A stretch of DNA of 64,000 nt from UBA4951 sp963616935 (GCA_963616935.1 CAVEMS010000004.1:1-64000); one strand, 5' to 3'; positions 34,810 through 44,453 are shown, counted from the first letter of the stretch. Notes: generated by a model not told the origin, from the letters alone. Program-made: numbers and translations.

Positions 34810-36063
34810 TCATCTATCAAGCAAATCTTTGTTAAGTAAAAAATCTTTCAAACCAATATAGAAAATGCCGTTTTCATCGTACCAAGGCAAATAACAATCT
34901 TTAAGGATGACAATCTTCTTGAATGAGTCCTTTATTTTGTTTAAGCCCCTGGTCTCCTTGTCGATTTTCTCTTGATTTTCCATCATGTAGGCCACTTGAA
35001 TGTAGCAGCGATTACTGTCTTTGTTACAAACGAAATCAACCTCGTATTGCTTCCGCTCGCTCTTTCCGTCTTCGTTTTTCTGATTCACTTCGACATTTCC
35101 AACATCGATTGAATACCCGCGAATGGCAAGTTCGTTATAAACGATATTTTCCATGATATGGGTCGGTTCATTTTGCCTAAAATTGATCTTCGCATTCCTT
35201 AAGCCGATATCCTCGAAATAATATTTGAAGGGGGAATCAATATATCTTTTCCCTTTGATATCGTATCTTTCGACTTTGTTTATCAAAAAAGCATCGGCGA
35301 AGCAATCCAGATAATTGGAGATGGTAGCCCTACTGAATTTCATATGCAAAACGGATTCGTAAGTCTTCACCAATTTCGATGGATTCGTGAGAGACCCGAC
35401 AGAAGAAGAGATGAAGTTTAGCAGCTCGTTTAATACATCCTTGTCTTTTTTGAAATTATTTCTTTCGATGATGTCAGTCAAATATGCATTGTTCACCAAA
35501 TTCGACAAATAAGCCGCTTTGGCTTCGTGCGTTTGCAAATTGATGAGAGCCGGCATCCCGCCATACAAGGAATATTCGTCGTACGCTTCCCCTTTGTCGC
35601 CTTTATAGGCGTCATAAAACTCTTTGAAAGAAAGTGGGTGCACCCTTAACTCATCGCCTCGTCCTCTAAATTCCGTGATGATGTCGCTTGAGAGAAACTT
35701 GGAATTCGATCCGGTTACGTAACAGTCAACGTTCTTCATCCTAAGTAAACCGTTTAACAGCGTTTCAAATCCATCGACTAGCTGAATCTCATCCAAAAGA
35801 ACATAGTATCCTTGATCGTCGATTATTTTTGACTTGATGTATTCGTTTAATTTATGTCTGTCGCATAATTCCTCGAATTCTGGTGCATCGATGGAAACAT
35901 CTATAATGTGTTTTTCATCCACTCCATCATCTCTTAGATGAGTTTTGAATATCTCAAACAACAAGAAAGATTTGCCACACCTTCTAATGCCGGTGATAAC
36001 CTTGATCAAACCATTCCATTTTTTGGAAATAAGTTTTGATAAATATTCGTCTCTTCGTATCAT
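34810..36063 (-). CDS. AAA ATPase with DUF4143 domain (copy 3)
   Basis: A 417-residue protein with the P-loop GIRRCGKSF (about residues 25-33), the Walker B segment YVLLDEIQLVDG (about 87-98), sensor TGSNSKFLSSD, and the RGRGDELRVHPLSFKEF segment (about 132-148) typical of the family. The C-terminal part has the conserved YEVDFVCNK and RCYIQVAYM motifs of the nuclease-like domain. It is close to the broken copy at 55356. GGAGA lies before the ATG. Short repeats lie upstream (36080-36120). Confidence 0.88.
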   Translation of the reverse strand: MIRRDEYLSKLISKKWNGLIKVITGIRRCGKSFLLFEIFKTHLRDDGVDEKHIIDVSIDAPEFEELCDRHKLNEYIKSKIIDDQGYYVLLDEIQLVDGFETLLNGLLRMKNVDCYVTGSNSKFLSSDIITEFRGRGDELRVHPLSFKEFYDAYKGDKGEAYDEYSLYGGMPALINLQTHEAKAAYLSNLVNNAYLTDIIERNNFKKDKDVLNELLNFISSSVGSLTNPSKLVKTYESVLHMKFSRATISNYLDCFADAFLINKVERYDIKGKRYIDSPFKYYFEDIGLRNAKINFRQNEPTHIMENIVYNELAIRGYSIDVGNVEVNQKNEDGKSERKQYEVDFVCNKDSNRCYIQVAYMMENQEKIDKETRGLNKIKDSFKKIVILKDCYLPWYDENGIFYIGLKDFLLNKDLLDR

Positions 36064-36079
36064 ATCGGTCTCCTATTGT

Positions 36080-36120
36080 CATTTTTTGCGTCTATACGCA
36101 TTTTTCGTCAATAAGCATTT
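36080..36120. repeat. Short direct repeats upstream of DUF4143 ATPase copy 3
   Basis: CATTT recurs at 36080, 36099 and 36116, preceded by G at the second and third copies. TGCGT and ACGCA form a 14-base inverted repeat at 36087-36100. This compact array sits directly upstream of the ATPase ribosome binding site. Confidence 0.4.
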
Positions 36121-36216
36121 CAAAACATATGTAGGTTTTGCTTCTAAAGCTTCGTGAATAAAAGAAAAACGAACGTTTTAATGGTATCGATAGCAAAATT
36201 CAAAATTACCCATATA

Positions 36217-36243
36217 ACAAAAAACATCGACGCTAAGTCGATG
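36217..36243 (-). terminator. Terminator after tRNA-Thr(GGT)
   Basis: On the minus strand CATCGAC and GTCGATG form a 7-bp stem followed by TTTTTTG. Confidence 0.75.
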
Positions 36244-36257
36244 CCACCAAACTCATT

Positions 36258-36331
36258 TGGTGCCCCGCCGCAGAGTCGAACTACGAATTGGTCCTTACCA
36301 TGGACCCGTTATGCCGTTTAACTAGCGGGGC
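36258..36331 (-). tRNA. tRNA-Thr (GGT)
   Basis: Acceptor stem GCCCCGC/GCGGGGC, discriminator A, encoded CCA. Anticodon stem GGTCC/GGACC with loop ATGGTAA gives GGT. Confidence 0.92.
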
Positions 36332-36706
36332 ATCGCTCTCACTCGAAAGCGTTATCGATTATATAGACTTATAAGATGCGTATCAAGAGAAAAAACGCTT
36401 TTTGACGTTCTTACGGCCAATCGGCAAACCGACTTATTTCATATAAAATCAAAACCGAAACGGATTCGCGCGTAACGCCAATAAACCTTTTTACTCTTTT
36501 CCTATATGAATGAATCCACGTTTTCTCGATTACCCAAGATTCAACCATTCCGAAATGGTCTATAAAATGTGCAAAACCAATTATGCGAAAAGTCGAAACA
36601 TCGCTCAAATAATTGAATGCTCCCACCGTTTGGATGGCGACAACGGAGCCAAAAACAAAATATGTCGGATGTCAATTCGAAATGGAGAAGGGAAAAAGAG
36701 GATATA
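36332..36706. other. Intergenic region without a supported gene
   Basis: About 375 bases between tRNA-Thr and the end of rimO. Frames exist on both strands but none has a ribosome binding site or family resemblance. No hairpin or repeat stands out. The region must hold the tRNA promoter. Confidence 0.5.
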
Positions 36707-37999
36707 TCATTCGATGGCCGTGCCCATCAAGTCATAGACGAAAGCCCGTTCGATCTTAACTTTCGCTCTCTCGCCATTCTTTAGTGGCTTAGCCGACTTG
36801 AAATAGATCTTCCCATCTATATCGTCTGGCGCGTTCCAATAGCTTCTTAGCGAATATAGCTCTTGCTTAGGGTCGTAAGCGACCACAAACCCTTCCATCG
36901 TTTCGCCGATTCTCGCTTTGTTTCTCTCGTAGCTTATGGTCTTGGCCAAGGACATGATCTCAGCCCTACGCCTTTCCTTCTCTTTCGGAGGGACTTGATT
37001 CGGTCGATTATAAGCCGCCGTCCCTTCTTCCCTCGAATAGGCGAATACGCCAAGATGATCGAAACCGATTTCCTTGATGAACTCCATCGTCTTCATATGG
37101 TCTTCCTTAGTCTCACCAGGGAAACCGGAAATCAGAGTCGTGCGGAGGGCTTTCCTCGGAAACATCGAATCTATCTTTTTGAAGAGTAGGCGCATTTCCT
37201 CCACCGTTCCATGGCGGTTCATGAGTTTCAAGACATTATCGGACGCGCTTTGGATGGGGATATCGAAATAAGGTTCAATGGAACGAGAATCTTTAATGAA
37301 GAGAAGCTCTTCATCCGTTATCTCTTCAGGATATAGGTATAGCAAACGAATCGATTCGAAACCGACTTGATCGAGTTCTTTCAAAAGCTCTAGCATCGTG
37401 GGTTTCTTGTTTGGAAAATCGAGGCCGTAATGCATCGGGTCTTGGGACACCAAGGAGATTTCCTTAACGCCTTTCTCATGTAGCGACTTCGCTTCGGTCA
37501 CTATCTCATCTAACGGACGCGAAAGCATCCTTCCACGGATATAAGGTATCGCGCAGAAAGCGCACATATTGTCGCATCCTTCGCTTATTTTTAGATAGCT
37601 CGACCAAGGAGATGTCGAAATGACCCTCTTCGAAAGGTCGTATGGCGAGAGTCCCTTCTCACCAAGGAGCTCCTCAATCAATATATGAAGCTTCGGGTAA
37701 TCCTTTAACGGCACCCATAGATCGACTTCCGGAATCTCTTCTTTAAGTTCTGCCAAATTCCTTTCGACGAAGCAGCCAACGGCGACGATCTTAGCCTTAT
37801 ATGAAGCCATTTCGAGTATCGTCTCGATCGATTCCCGTTTTGCGCTTTCGATGAAGCCGCAGGTGTTGATTATGATGACATCGGCTTTCGAAGGGTCTTG
37901 CGAGACGATGAAACGATCTTTCGGGAACATCCCCAAAATGGCCTCACTATCGACGAGATTCTTCGCGCATCCTAAGGAAACTATACCTATCGTTTTCAT
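36707..37999 (-). CDS. rimO: Ribosomal protein S12 methylthiotransferase
   Basis: A 430-residue radical-SAM enzyme. The N-terminal methylthiotransferase domain holds Cys11, Cys47 and Cys76; the radical-SAM cluster is CDNMCAFC (Cys142, 146, 149). A C-terminal TRAM domain follows. The opening SLGCAKNLVDSE is diagnostic of RimO rather than MiaB. It methylthiolates a conserved Asp of ribosomal protein S12. Its start overlaps the end of galK by 4 bp, so it is the last gene of the galactose transcript, an unusual setting for it. Confidence 0.95.
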   Translation of the reverse strand: MKTIGIVSLGCAKNLVDSEAILGMFPKDRFIVSQDPSKADVIIINTCGFIESAKRESIETILEMASYKAKIVAVGCFVERNLAELKEEIPEVDLWVPLKDYPKLHILIEELLGEKGLSPYDLSKRVISTSPWSSYLKISEGCDNMCAFCAIPYIRGRMLSRPLDEIVTEAKSLHEKGVKEISLVSQDPMHYGLDFPNKKPTMLELLKELDQVGFESIRLLYLYPEEITDEELLFIKDSRSIEPYFDIPIQSASDNVLKLMNRHGTVEEMRLLFKKIDSMFPRKALRTTLISGFPGETKEDHMKTMEFIKEIGFDHLGVFAYSREEGTAAYNRPNQVPPKEKERRRAEIMSLAKTISYERNKARIGETMEGFVVAYDPKQELYSLRSYWNAPDDIDGKIYFKSAKPLKNGERAKVKIERAFVYDLMGTAIE

Positions 38000-39159
38000 T
38001 CTCTCACCTCATGTGCCCCTTCATCTGGGATCGATACTTTCTTAATCGCTTTCTCCCCATATCGAGACGACATCTTATCCAAAAACGCCTTTTCTTCGTC
38101 TTTCGGAACGAAGCAGATTATCGAGCCGAAAAAGCCTCCGCCCATGCCTCTTGCCGCGCCTTTCTTCAAAACCGTCTTTGCGATATTGACGGCTTCAAGA
38201 GGGGAACCGTCATAATGGCCTTCGCACATGACGTTCCGTAGTAGCGTCTCTTGTGATAGTTCCGTCTCCCTAACGCATTCCAAAAACCATTCGAGATTCT
38301 TTTCCTCAATCGCCGAAAAAGCCCTCTCAACACGTTCGACTTCCTCGTAATAATGAATCGCGCGGTCGCGTTCCAAAGGAGAAATATCGGGGTTTTGATA
38401 GGCTTTTTGCAAAAATTCGTTTTTTGAAACGTCTGATAGACGATTTTTGCCGGCGATTATTTTCGCCGCATTTCTCATATCATTCGGTATCGAAGCATAT
38501 AGTCCATCGAACCCTTGGTGGCTCGCTCCGGGATTCACCAAATAAATCGAGATATCCCAGGAAGATGGAAAGAGTATTTTCTCTACTTTTGCTTCATCAT
38601 GGAAATCGACATAGGAGACGCCGCCAAAAGAAGAGCCACATTGATCAAGAAGGCCCGAAGGCTTCCCGTAATAGACGTTCTCGGAATATTGGCCCGCTTT
38701 CGCAAGCGTGAGTCTATCAATCTTCTCTTCGTTATATAAAGCATTGGCGATCTCGCCGATAAGGATTTCGAAAGCAGCGCTGCTAGATACCCCAGCTCCG
38801 GCATAGATATCGCTATCTAACGCAGCTTTGAATCCGCCGATCCCATATCCACGGTCCTTTAGATATTTCAAAACGCCTCTTGTTATTCCAAGCGACGTCC
38901 CTTTCTCCTCTTCCCTCATCTCTAAATCGGATAAATCGAAGGAATAAGAAGAATAGCCATTGCTAACGATTTCGATTCGATCGGAAGGAGAGACGCTCGC
39001 CTTGATCGAGAGATCACACGCAGCCACTAGGCACTTCCCTCCTTGATGGTCGGTATGATTGCCTAAAATCTCGATTCGTCCATAGGAAAGGAAATGGCGT
39101 TTCGGCTTGGAGCCGTAGTTCTTCGAAAACAATTCGTCGGTCACTAGGAATTCATTCAT
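37996..39159 (-). CDS. galK: Galactokinase
   Basis: A 387-residue GHMP kinase. The galactokinase signature GNHTDHQGG (about residues 33-41) and the ATP loop GAGVSSSAAFE (about 120-130) are clear, together with the C-terminal GGGFFGS motif. It phosphorylates alpha-galactose at C1. It overlaps galT and rimO by 4 bp each, so it is translationally coupled in the Leloir cluster. Confidence 0.95.
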   Translation of the reverse strand: MNEFLVTDELFSKNYGSKPKRHFLSYGRIEILGNHTDHQGGKCLVAACDLSIKASVSPSDRIEIVSNGYSSYSFDLSDLEMREEEKGTSLGITRGVLKYLKDRGYGIGGFKAALDSDIYAGAGVSSSAAFEILIGEIANALYNEEKIDRLTLAKAGQYSENVYYGKPSGLLDQCGSSFGGVSYVDFHDEAKVEKILFPSSWDISIYLVNPGASHQGFDGLYASIPNDMRNAAKIIAGKNRLSDVSKNEFLQKAYQNPDISPLERDRAIHYYEEVERVERAFSAIEEKNLEWFLECVRETELSQETLLRNVMCEGHYDGSPLEAVNIAKTVLKKGAARGMGGGFFGSIICFVPKDEEKAFLDKMSSRYGEKAIKKVSIPDEGAHEVRE

Positions 39160-40646
39160 TTGGAGAACACCGTATCCAAGAACCTATAGAGTCCTTGCTT
39201 TCCCTTTTCGTCGTCCTTATATACCGCAACGTTCTTAAGTATTCCTTGGCAAACGCGATTTATGTAGGTTCTGCTGTCGATTTTCTCTTTTTTCATCGTC
39301 TCGATCATCGGGAAGAATTGCTCGATGTCGGGATATATTTCCTTCGCCTCATCTTCGCTATAGTCTTTGGCGATGACGTCGTTCACTTCCTTTTCTTGCC
39401 TAAGCAAACGGGCAGGCAAGATGAAGAGGCCGGCCGCTTCGATTAAGCCGATTCCCTCTTTCTTGATTGGATGATATTCCGCGTGCGCATGGAAGATCCC
39501 ATCCGGATATTCCTCGGTCGTCCTATTGTTCCTTAACCCGATTATAAGGCGGTAAGTATCGCCTTTTTTCTCGGCGAATGGGGTAATGGTGTTATGTCTA
39601 TCCTCGCCCACTCCAGAGATGATGTCGCACTCGGGATCGCTATAAGGACGCCAGGCATTCAAAATCTTCTCGGCGATATCGCAAATGTCCTCGCGGTCCT
39701 TCCCTTCGATCGATAAAGCGGTGATATAGAAATCAACAATCGAGACGACGCTTCCCTTCTCGCTCTTATAAACGAATTCCTTGTCTTTGGCGCCAAGCAA
39801 CGGCAAAACCGGCTCTCCGCCTTGGAAATGCTCATGATTGAGAATCGAGCCTCCAACGATCGGGAGATCGCTATTGGAGCCGATGAAGAAAAATGGGAAA
39901 CGGTCTACGAAGTCGAACAAGCGGACGAACGTTTTGCGGCATATCGCCATCGGGGTGTGCTTTTTCTCGACGGCTATAAGATGCTTCGAATAATATCCAT
40001 ATGGCGAATATTGAAGGAACCAGTCCTCACCTGCCAATTTCAAATCGATGAAGCGGATATTCGTCCTTGCGGCGTGTTTCGCATCGCCATAAACGCCCAA
40101 ATTCTCTTCGCATAAAGCGCATTTCGGATAATCGCTGCTCTTCATTTTGAGCAATTTCGCAATGTCTTTGTTGTTCTTTTCGGGCTTTGAGAGGTTAATC
40201 GAAATGGCAAGGGACGGCTCATTTTCGAAAGAAGCTTCCCATACGATATTCTTGTCGACTTTCGTCTTTTGGAAATAATGGTTGTCGATCGCGAGCTTAT
40301 ATAGATAATCGAGCGCGGCTTCCCCACCGTTTTCTTTCTCTATCTCAATGAATTTCTTCTTGGTCTCGCTAGGAGAAAGCGATAAAAGGCCCAAAACGAA
40401 ATCGGCGGCCCTTTCCCCTTCGGCTTCATCTTTCCCTTCCTCTTTCAAGTCGCCGATAAGCTCCTCTATTAAAGGATCTGGCACAGAATAGGAGGCAATC
40501 GCTTCATCGTCGACCTCTTCCTCGTATGGGGCATCAAGGCCGAATTCATGAAGCAAGATATTCGAATAATAAATCGCATCGGTGTCATCCAAAAACAGAT
40601 GGCTCTTCGCATAGGAAACGAATTTCTTCAAGGTTTTAGCGATCAT
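39156..40646 (-). CDS. galT: UDP-glucose-hexose-1-phosphate uridylyltransferase (class II)
   Basis: A 496-residue Firmicutes-type GalT (GalT2). The ILNHEHFQGG segment (about residues 267-276) and the GVGEDRHNTITPFA segment (about 345-358) are characteristic. It exchanges UMP between UDP-glucose and galactose-1-phosphate. It starts inside the last codons of galM and ends inside the start of galK (4-bp overlaps). Confidence 0.94.
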   Translation of the reverse strand: MIAKTLKKFVSYAKSHLFLDDTDAIYYSNILLHEFGLDAPYEEEVDDEAIASYSVPDPLIEELIGDLKEEGKDEAEGERAADFVLGLLSLSPSETKKKFIEIEKENGGEAALDYLYKLAIDNHYFQKTKVDKNIVWEASFENEPSLAISINLSKPEKNNKDIAKLLKMKSSDYPKCALCEENLGVYGDAKHAARTNIRFIDLKLAGEDWFLQYSPYGYYSKHLIAVEKKHTPMAICRKTFVRLFDFVDRFPFFFIGSNSDLPIVGGSILNHEHFQGGEPVLPLLGAKDKEFVYKSEKGSVVSIVDFYITALSIEGKDREDICDIAEKILNAWRPYSDPECDIISGVGEDRHNTITPFAEKKGDTYRLIIGLRNNRTTEEYPDGIFHAHAEYHPIKKEGIGLIEAAGLFILPARLLRQEKEVNDVIAKDYSEDEAKEIYPDIEQFFPMIETMKKEKIDSRTYINRVCQGILKNVAVYKDDEKGKQGLYRFLDTVFSK

Positions 40647-41647
40647 TTTGTCTTCCTCCCGAAATGATATTCAATGAAATTACGCTGCGGCTTGTCCTTC
40701 TTTACGGTCATTGACTTATAATCCCCGACGACGTATTCCGGCTCGATGGCAATGCCACTATGCCTTTCTTCTGGATAACCCGTGTTCATCATGCGCCCAA
40801 GAGTCGGACAATTGTCGGCATAGACGACGACGGAGGGGAAATCGGTATGCATATCAAGCGTGTATTCCGGGCTTTCCAAATGGACATCGACCTCTTTCGG
40901 CTTCTTTCTCTCATCGAGCATGAAGGCATGATCGATGCCGCCCGTATGGTTCATGAGCTTTGGCGCGTCTAGCCGCTCTTCAAGCGGCGTTAGTTTCCTA
41001 AAATCCAAATCCGCCGGTATCGTTTCGAATCCGAGCGGTATCAGATGCTCATCGTACTTAGTAGTCGATGAAGAACGGACGTAAAGGGAATGGTTGGAGA
41101 CGTTTTTGTATCCACCAAGGTTGAAATAGCAATGGCTCGTCAAGGAAAGTGGGGTATCGCGGTCTGATTCCGACTCGAAATAGATGTCGAAACGGAGTTC
41201 GTCGTTATATATGCGATAGGTTATCTTCGTGGCGACATTGCCTGGGTATCCGCCATCTCCATCGGGGCTATTAACCGAGAAAACGACGTTAAAATATTCG
41301 CCATCATCGGTTTTTTCGATATGATGGTCGAATTTCTTGAAGCCATATCCACTAGGACCGCCATGAAGGGTGCTAGTGCCTTCGTTAGTCTCAAGCGCAT
41401 AGTGCTTCCCCTCGTAGAAAAGATCGCCGTTTCTTATTCTCCCAGCCGTCCTCCCGATTATCTTCCCGAAATAGGATTTGGTCTTCATCCAGCCTCTTAA
41501 ATCCTCGTCGCCTATTAGCATCGTCTTCCCATCGATATAAATCTGATACAAAGCGGCGCCTAAATCGCTAAAAACGAATTCCATCCCGACGTTATTGGAA
41601 ATCGAGAAGAAAGTCGCGCCGTCTATCGTCTTATCTTCGAACTTCAT
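40643..41647 (-). CDS. galM: Aldose 1-epimerase (galactose mutarotase)
   Basis: A 334-residue mutarotase. It shows GRTAGRIRNG (about residues 64-73), the catalytic His in SLTSHCYFNLGG (about 168-179) and the catalytic Glu in IEPEYVVGD (about 299-307). It converts beta-D-galactose to the alpha form used by galactokinase. It starts directly after the alcohol dehydrogenase stop and overlaps galT by 4 bp. Confidence 0.93.
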   Translation of the reverse strand: MKFEDKTIDGATFFSISNNVGMEFVFSDLGAALYQIYIDGKTMLIGDEDLRGWMKTKSYFGKIIGRTAGRIRNGDLFYEGKHYALETNEGTSTLHGGPSGYGFKKFDHHIEKTDDGEYFNVVFSVNSPDGDGGYPGNVATKITYRIYNDELRFDIYFESESDRDTPLSLTSHCYFNLGGYKNVSNHSLYVRSSSTTKYDEHLIPLGFETIPADLDFRKLTPLEERLDAPKLMNHTGGIDHAFMLDERKKPKEVDVHLESPEYTLDMHTDFPSVVVYADNCPTLGRMMNTGYPEERHSGIAIEPEYVVGDYKSMTVKKDKPQRNFIEYHFGRKTK

Positions 41648-42859
41648 TTACAAAAGCTCCTTCAATATCTCTTTGAGTTCTTTCTTTGAGAATTCCTTCG
41701 GCACCGGATATAACGGATTCGCCTCTTTCGCGGCGTGCTTGCTAAGGGCGTCGAGGTCCTCTTCTTTTAGAATACCATGAAATGAGGTCCCTATCCCCAT
41801 ATTCTCGTTCATTTTCTCGATGTGGGCGATATAGGCTTCCGCTTTATCGCTAGCGGATGCGCCATAAGGAAGGAGATTGCTCGCATCGGATAAGCGGGCC
41901 AGGGATTTATAAACGCTTTTGCCATAGTGTCTAAGGACCTTCGGTAAGATTATCGCGTTGGCTAAGCCATGAGGGACGTTATAGTATCCGCCGATGGCGT
42001 GAGCTAACGCATGCACATATCCGACATAGCTTCTCGTAAACGCCGCGCCAGCCAGATACGATGCCTTTAGCATTTCCTCACGCGCCACCGCATTCGATGG
42101 GTCGCTATAAAACGCTTCAAGATTCTCAAGGATGATTCTCGAAGCCTGGACGCTCCAAGAACGGGTCTTCTTCGTTTTGGCGCGCCCTATATAAGCCTCG
42201 ACGGCGTGCGTCAAGGCATCCATTCCCGTCGAAGATATTATTTTCGGAGGCAAAGTCTTAAGGACATCGGGATCAAGCACGGCTAGATTGGGGGTTAAAT
42301 GAGGATCGGTTATCGAGAATTTGTCCTTCGTCTTCTCATTCACCACCACGGCCGCGATCGTCGCCTCGCTTCCCGTTCCGGCCGTTGAAGGAATGGCAAT
42401 AAGCATCGGGAAACGCTTACGAACCTTCAAAACGCCTTTTAGTTTCTCTATCTTGTTCGTCCTATTGGCGACTAGCGCCCCCGTCACTTTGGCGGCGTCG
42501 ATTACCGACCCTCCGCCGAATGCGATAATCGAATCGCAATTGCCTTTCATCAAAGCCATCTTGGCGCTTAATACGCAAGAGAAGGTGGGATTAGGAACGA
42601 CGTCGCTAAAGACGATCGGACGATATTTTTCCTCTTCTAATGCCTCCATAAGGGATTTGAAGGGAAGAGAAAGGGAAACGCTTTTGGAGACGACGATGAA
42701 AGGACGATAGAAATGCTTCTCCTTAAGGTATTTGGCAATCTCTTTGACTGTCCCTTCCCCTTCGATCGTCTCCGGCGGTTTTATTCCAAGTAACGGCGCA
42801 ATCATTTTGTTGACGACTAGTTGTGTCAACCGGCAATAAGCCTTTGAAAACACATTCAT
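41648..42859 (-). CDS. Iron-containing alcohol dehydrogenase
   Basis: A 403-residue group III dehydrogenase. FGGGSVIDAAK (about residues 115-125) binds the dinucleotide, and STAGTGSEAT (about 162-171) is the second family motif. The iron-binding His residues lie in GMDALTHAVEAY and VGYVHALAHAIGG. It reduces aldehydes to alcohols or the reverse with NAD(P)H. AGGAGG precedes the ATG, and galM follows without a gap, so it is part of the galactose transcript and may recycle redox cofactor there. Confidence 0.92.
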   Translation of the reverse strand: MNVFSKAYCRLTQLVVNKMIAPLLGIKPPETIEGEGTVKEIAKYLKEKHFYRPFIVVSKSVSLSLPFKSLMEALEEEKYRPIVFSDVVPNPTFSCVLSAKMALMKGNCDSIIAFGGGSVIDAAKVTGALVANRTNKIEKLKGVLKVRKRFPMLIAIPSTAGTGSEATIAAVVVNEKTKDKFSITDPHLTPNLAVLDPDVLKTLPPKIISSTGMDALTHAVEAYIGRAKTKKTRSWSVQASRIILENLEAFYSDPSNAVAREEMLKASYLAGAAFTRSYVGYVHALAHAIGGYYNVPHGLANAIILPKVLRHYGKSVYKSLARLSDASNLLPYGASASDKAEAYIAHIEKMNENMGIGTSFHGILKEEDLDALSKHAAKEANPLYPVPKEFSKKELKEILKELL

Positions 42860-42869
42860 ACCGTTCCTC

Positions 42870-44435
42870 CTATAACAATGGCTCGAAGAGTCTTAGGAAC
42901 ATCCACAGAATAAACTTCCTTCGGCGCATCTTCTTCCATTTCTCTAACGTTATCTCCTCGCTTACGGCGAAGGTATCGAGAAAATCCTGTTTAATCGATT
43001 TGATCGACGAATTGCCGATCAAGACGGTCGCGTTCTCACTATGCAAATACAAAGAACGGTAATCGATGTTTATCGTGCCGATGGCCGCGGCTTTATCATC
43101 GGCCACGAAGGTCTTCTGATGAACGAATCCCGGCGTGTACTCATATATCTTCACGCCCTTTCGTAGTAACTCTCCATAATTCTTTCTCGTGAGTTCGAAA
43201 ACGAGTTTCTTATCCGGCTTCTTCGGCACTAGCAGCCTCGTATCAACGCCACCTAAGCTGGCTCTGACAATCGCGCTCTTCATCTTCTCGTCTGGCAAGA
43301 AATAAGGCGTCGACATATAGACGTAATCGCTCGCCCCACCGAGTATCGAAATATAGACCTCCTCCCCTATCGGGGTATCGTCATATGGTATATCTCCATA
43401 GGGGATAACGAAGCCATCGCTCGTCGGGAAGCCGCCGACCTCATCGATATATTTCTCCGGTTCATACAAAGAGTAGTCGACATGCTTTCCGATCATCCCG
43501 AAATTCGACTCATAATCGGCGATGAATAAAAGGGTATAGCCATAGACTGCCTTGCCCTTGACCATGATGGCGTTGTCCTTCCAATGCCCGAACCTCTCTT
43601 CTTTGTTGATATACTCATCAGCAATGTTGATCCCGCCTGTGAAGGCCGTATGCCCATCGATCACCATGATCTTCCGGTGGTTGCGGTTATTCATTCTGAC
43701 GTCCAATATGGGCTTGATTGGGCGAAAGGCATGGGCTTTGATGCCCATTTTTCGGAGCGTTCGATCGTAATGAGGAGGCGTGGCGCCTAGATTGCCGACA
43801 TCATCGTATATAAGCCTCACATCGACCCCTTCTTTGACCTTTTCCTTAAGTATCGAAAGGATGCTATACCACATCGCCCCAGGTTTGATGATGAAGAACT
43901 CGATGAAAATGAAGTGCTTGGCTTTCTCTAATTCTTCGATCATCTTCGGGAATACGTCATCACCTAATGGGTAATAGGAGACCTCGCTGTTGGAGAAAAG
44001 GCGACCGCTTCTCTCTTTTTCTATCAAAGAGACGATTTTAGCGCCTTCCTTCGAATATTCCCTTAGTGATTCATGAAGCCCCTCTTGTTTGGGCTCTTCC
44101 GTCAAAAGTTCGTAATATCGTTTCGAATAGGCCTTCGCCTTCTTAGTCGTTAGCTTATGGGCGAAAAGCAAATAGAAGACGGCGCCGATAAGCGGAAAGG
44201 AGCCGACTAAGAAAAGCCAGCCGACTTTGTATTCGTTTTCGGCTGCGCTATTGACGATGAAGATGCCAAAAATCAATGAAATGAGCCAAAAAGCGAGCAA
44301 GAAGAAAATGGCATAATTGCTTTGAATGCCGCCTTCCGCGAAAGCAATGCATAGATAAACGACAAACGCAAGTTCGAGCAAAACGAGCAATATGGTGATC
44401 GCTTTCTGCCAAAAACCGTTCCTGAATAGTTTCAT
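42870..44435 (-). CDS. cls: Cardiolipin synthase
   Basis: I take the ATG at 44435 as the start, giving 521 residues. Two N-terminal membrane helices are followed by two PLD motifs: NHRKIMVIDG (about residue 245) and HQKTFVADD (about 435). Two phosphatidylglycerols are condensed to cardiolipin at the membrane. The start lies seven bases after TGC-TAGAAT, with no ribosome binding site, so the transcript looks leaderless; cls would then be the first gene of the galactose operon. The ADH gene follows after 10 bases. Confidence 0.93.
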   Translation of the reverse strand: MKLFRNGFWQKAITILLVLLELAFVVYLCIAFAEGGIQSNYAIFFLLAFWLISLIFGIFIVNSAAENEYKVGWLFLVGSFPLIGAVFYLLFAHKLTTKKAKAYSKRYYELLTEEPKQEGLHESLREYSKEGAKIVSLIEKERSGRLFSNSEVSYYPLGDDVFPKMIEELEKAKHFIFIEFFIIKPGAMWYSILSILKEKVKEGVDVRLIYDDVGNLGATPPHYDRTLRKMGIKAHAFRPIKPILDVRMNNRNHRKIMVIDGHTAFTGGINIADEYINKEERFGHWKDNAIMVKGKAVYGYTLLFIADYESNFGMIGKHVDYSLYEPEKYIDEVGGFPTSDGFVIPYGDIPYDDTPIGEEVYISILGGASDYVYMSTPYFLPDEKMKSAIVRASLGGVDTRLLVPKKPDKKLVFELTRKNYGELLRKGVKIYEYTPGFVHQKTFVADDKAAAIGTINIDYRSLYLHSENATVLIGNSSIKSIKQDFLDTFAVSEEITLEKWKKMRRRKFILWMFLRLFEPLL

Positions 44436-44439
44436 CGCG

Positions 44440-44453
44440 GTAATTCTAGCAAA
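44440..44453 (-). promoter_or_regulatory. Extended -10 promoter of cls and the galactose operon
   Basis: On the minus strand TTTGCTAGAATTA includes TAGAAT (44448-44443) preceded by TGC, seven bases before the cls ATG. It is identical to the element before the repeat-protein gene near 10510. Confidence 0.55.

Noticed and set aside
36411..36626. Minus-strand 71-codon frame between tRNA-Thr and rimO
   Set aside because: It would need a GTG start, has no ribosome binding site and no family resemblance; treated as intergenic.
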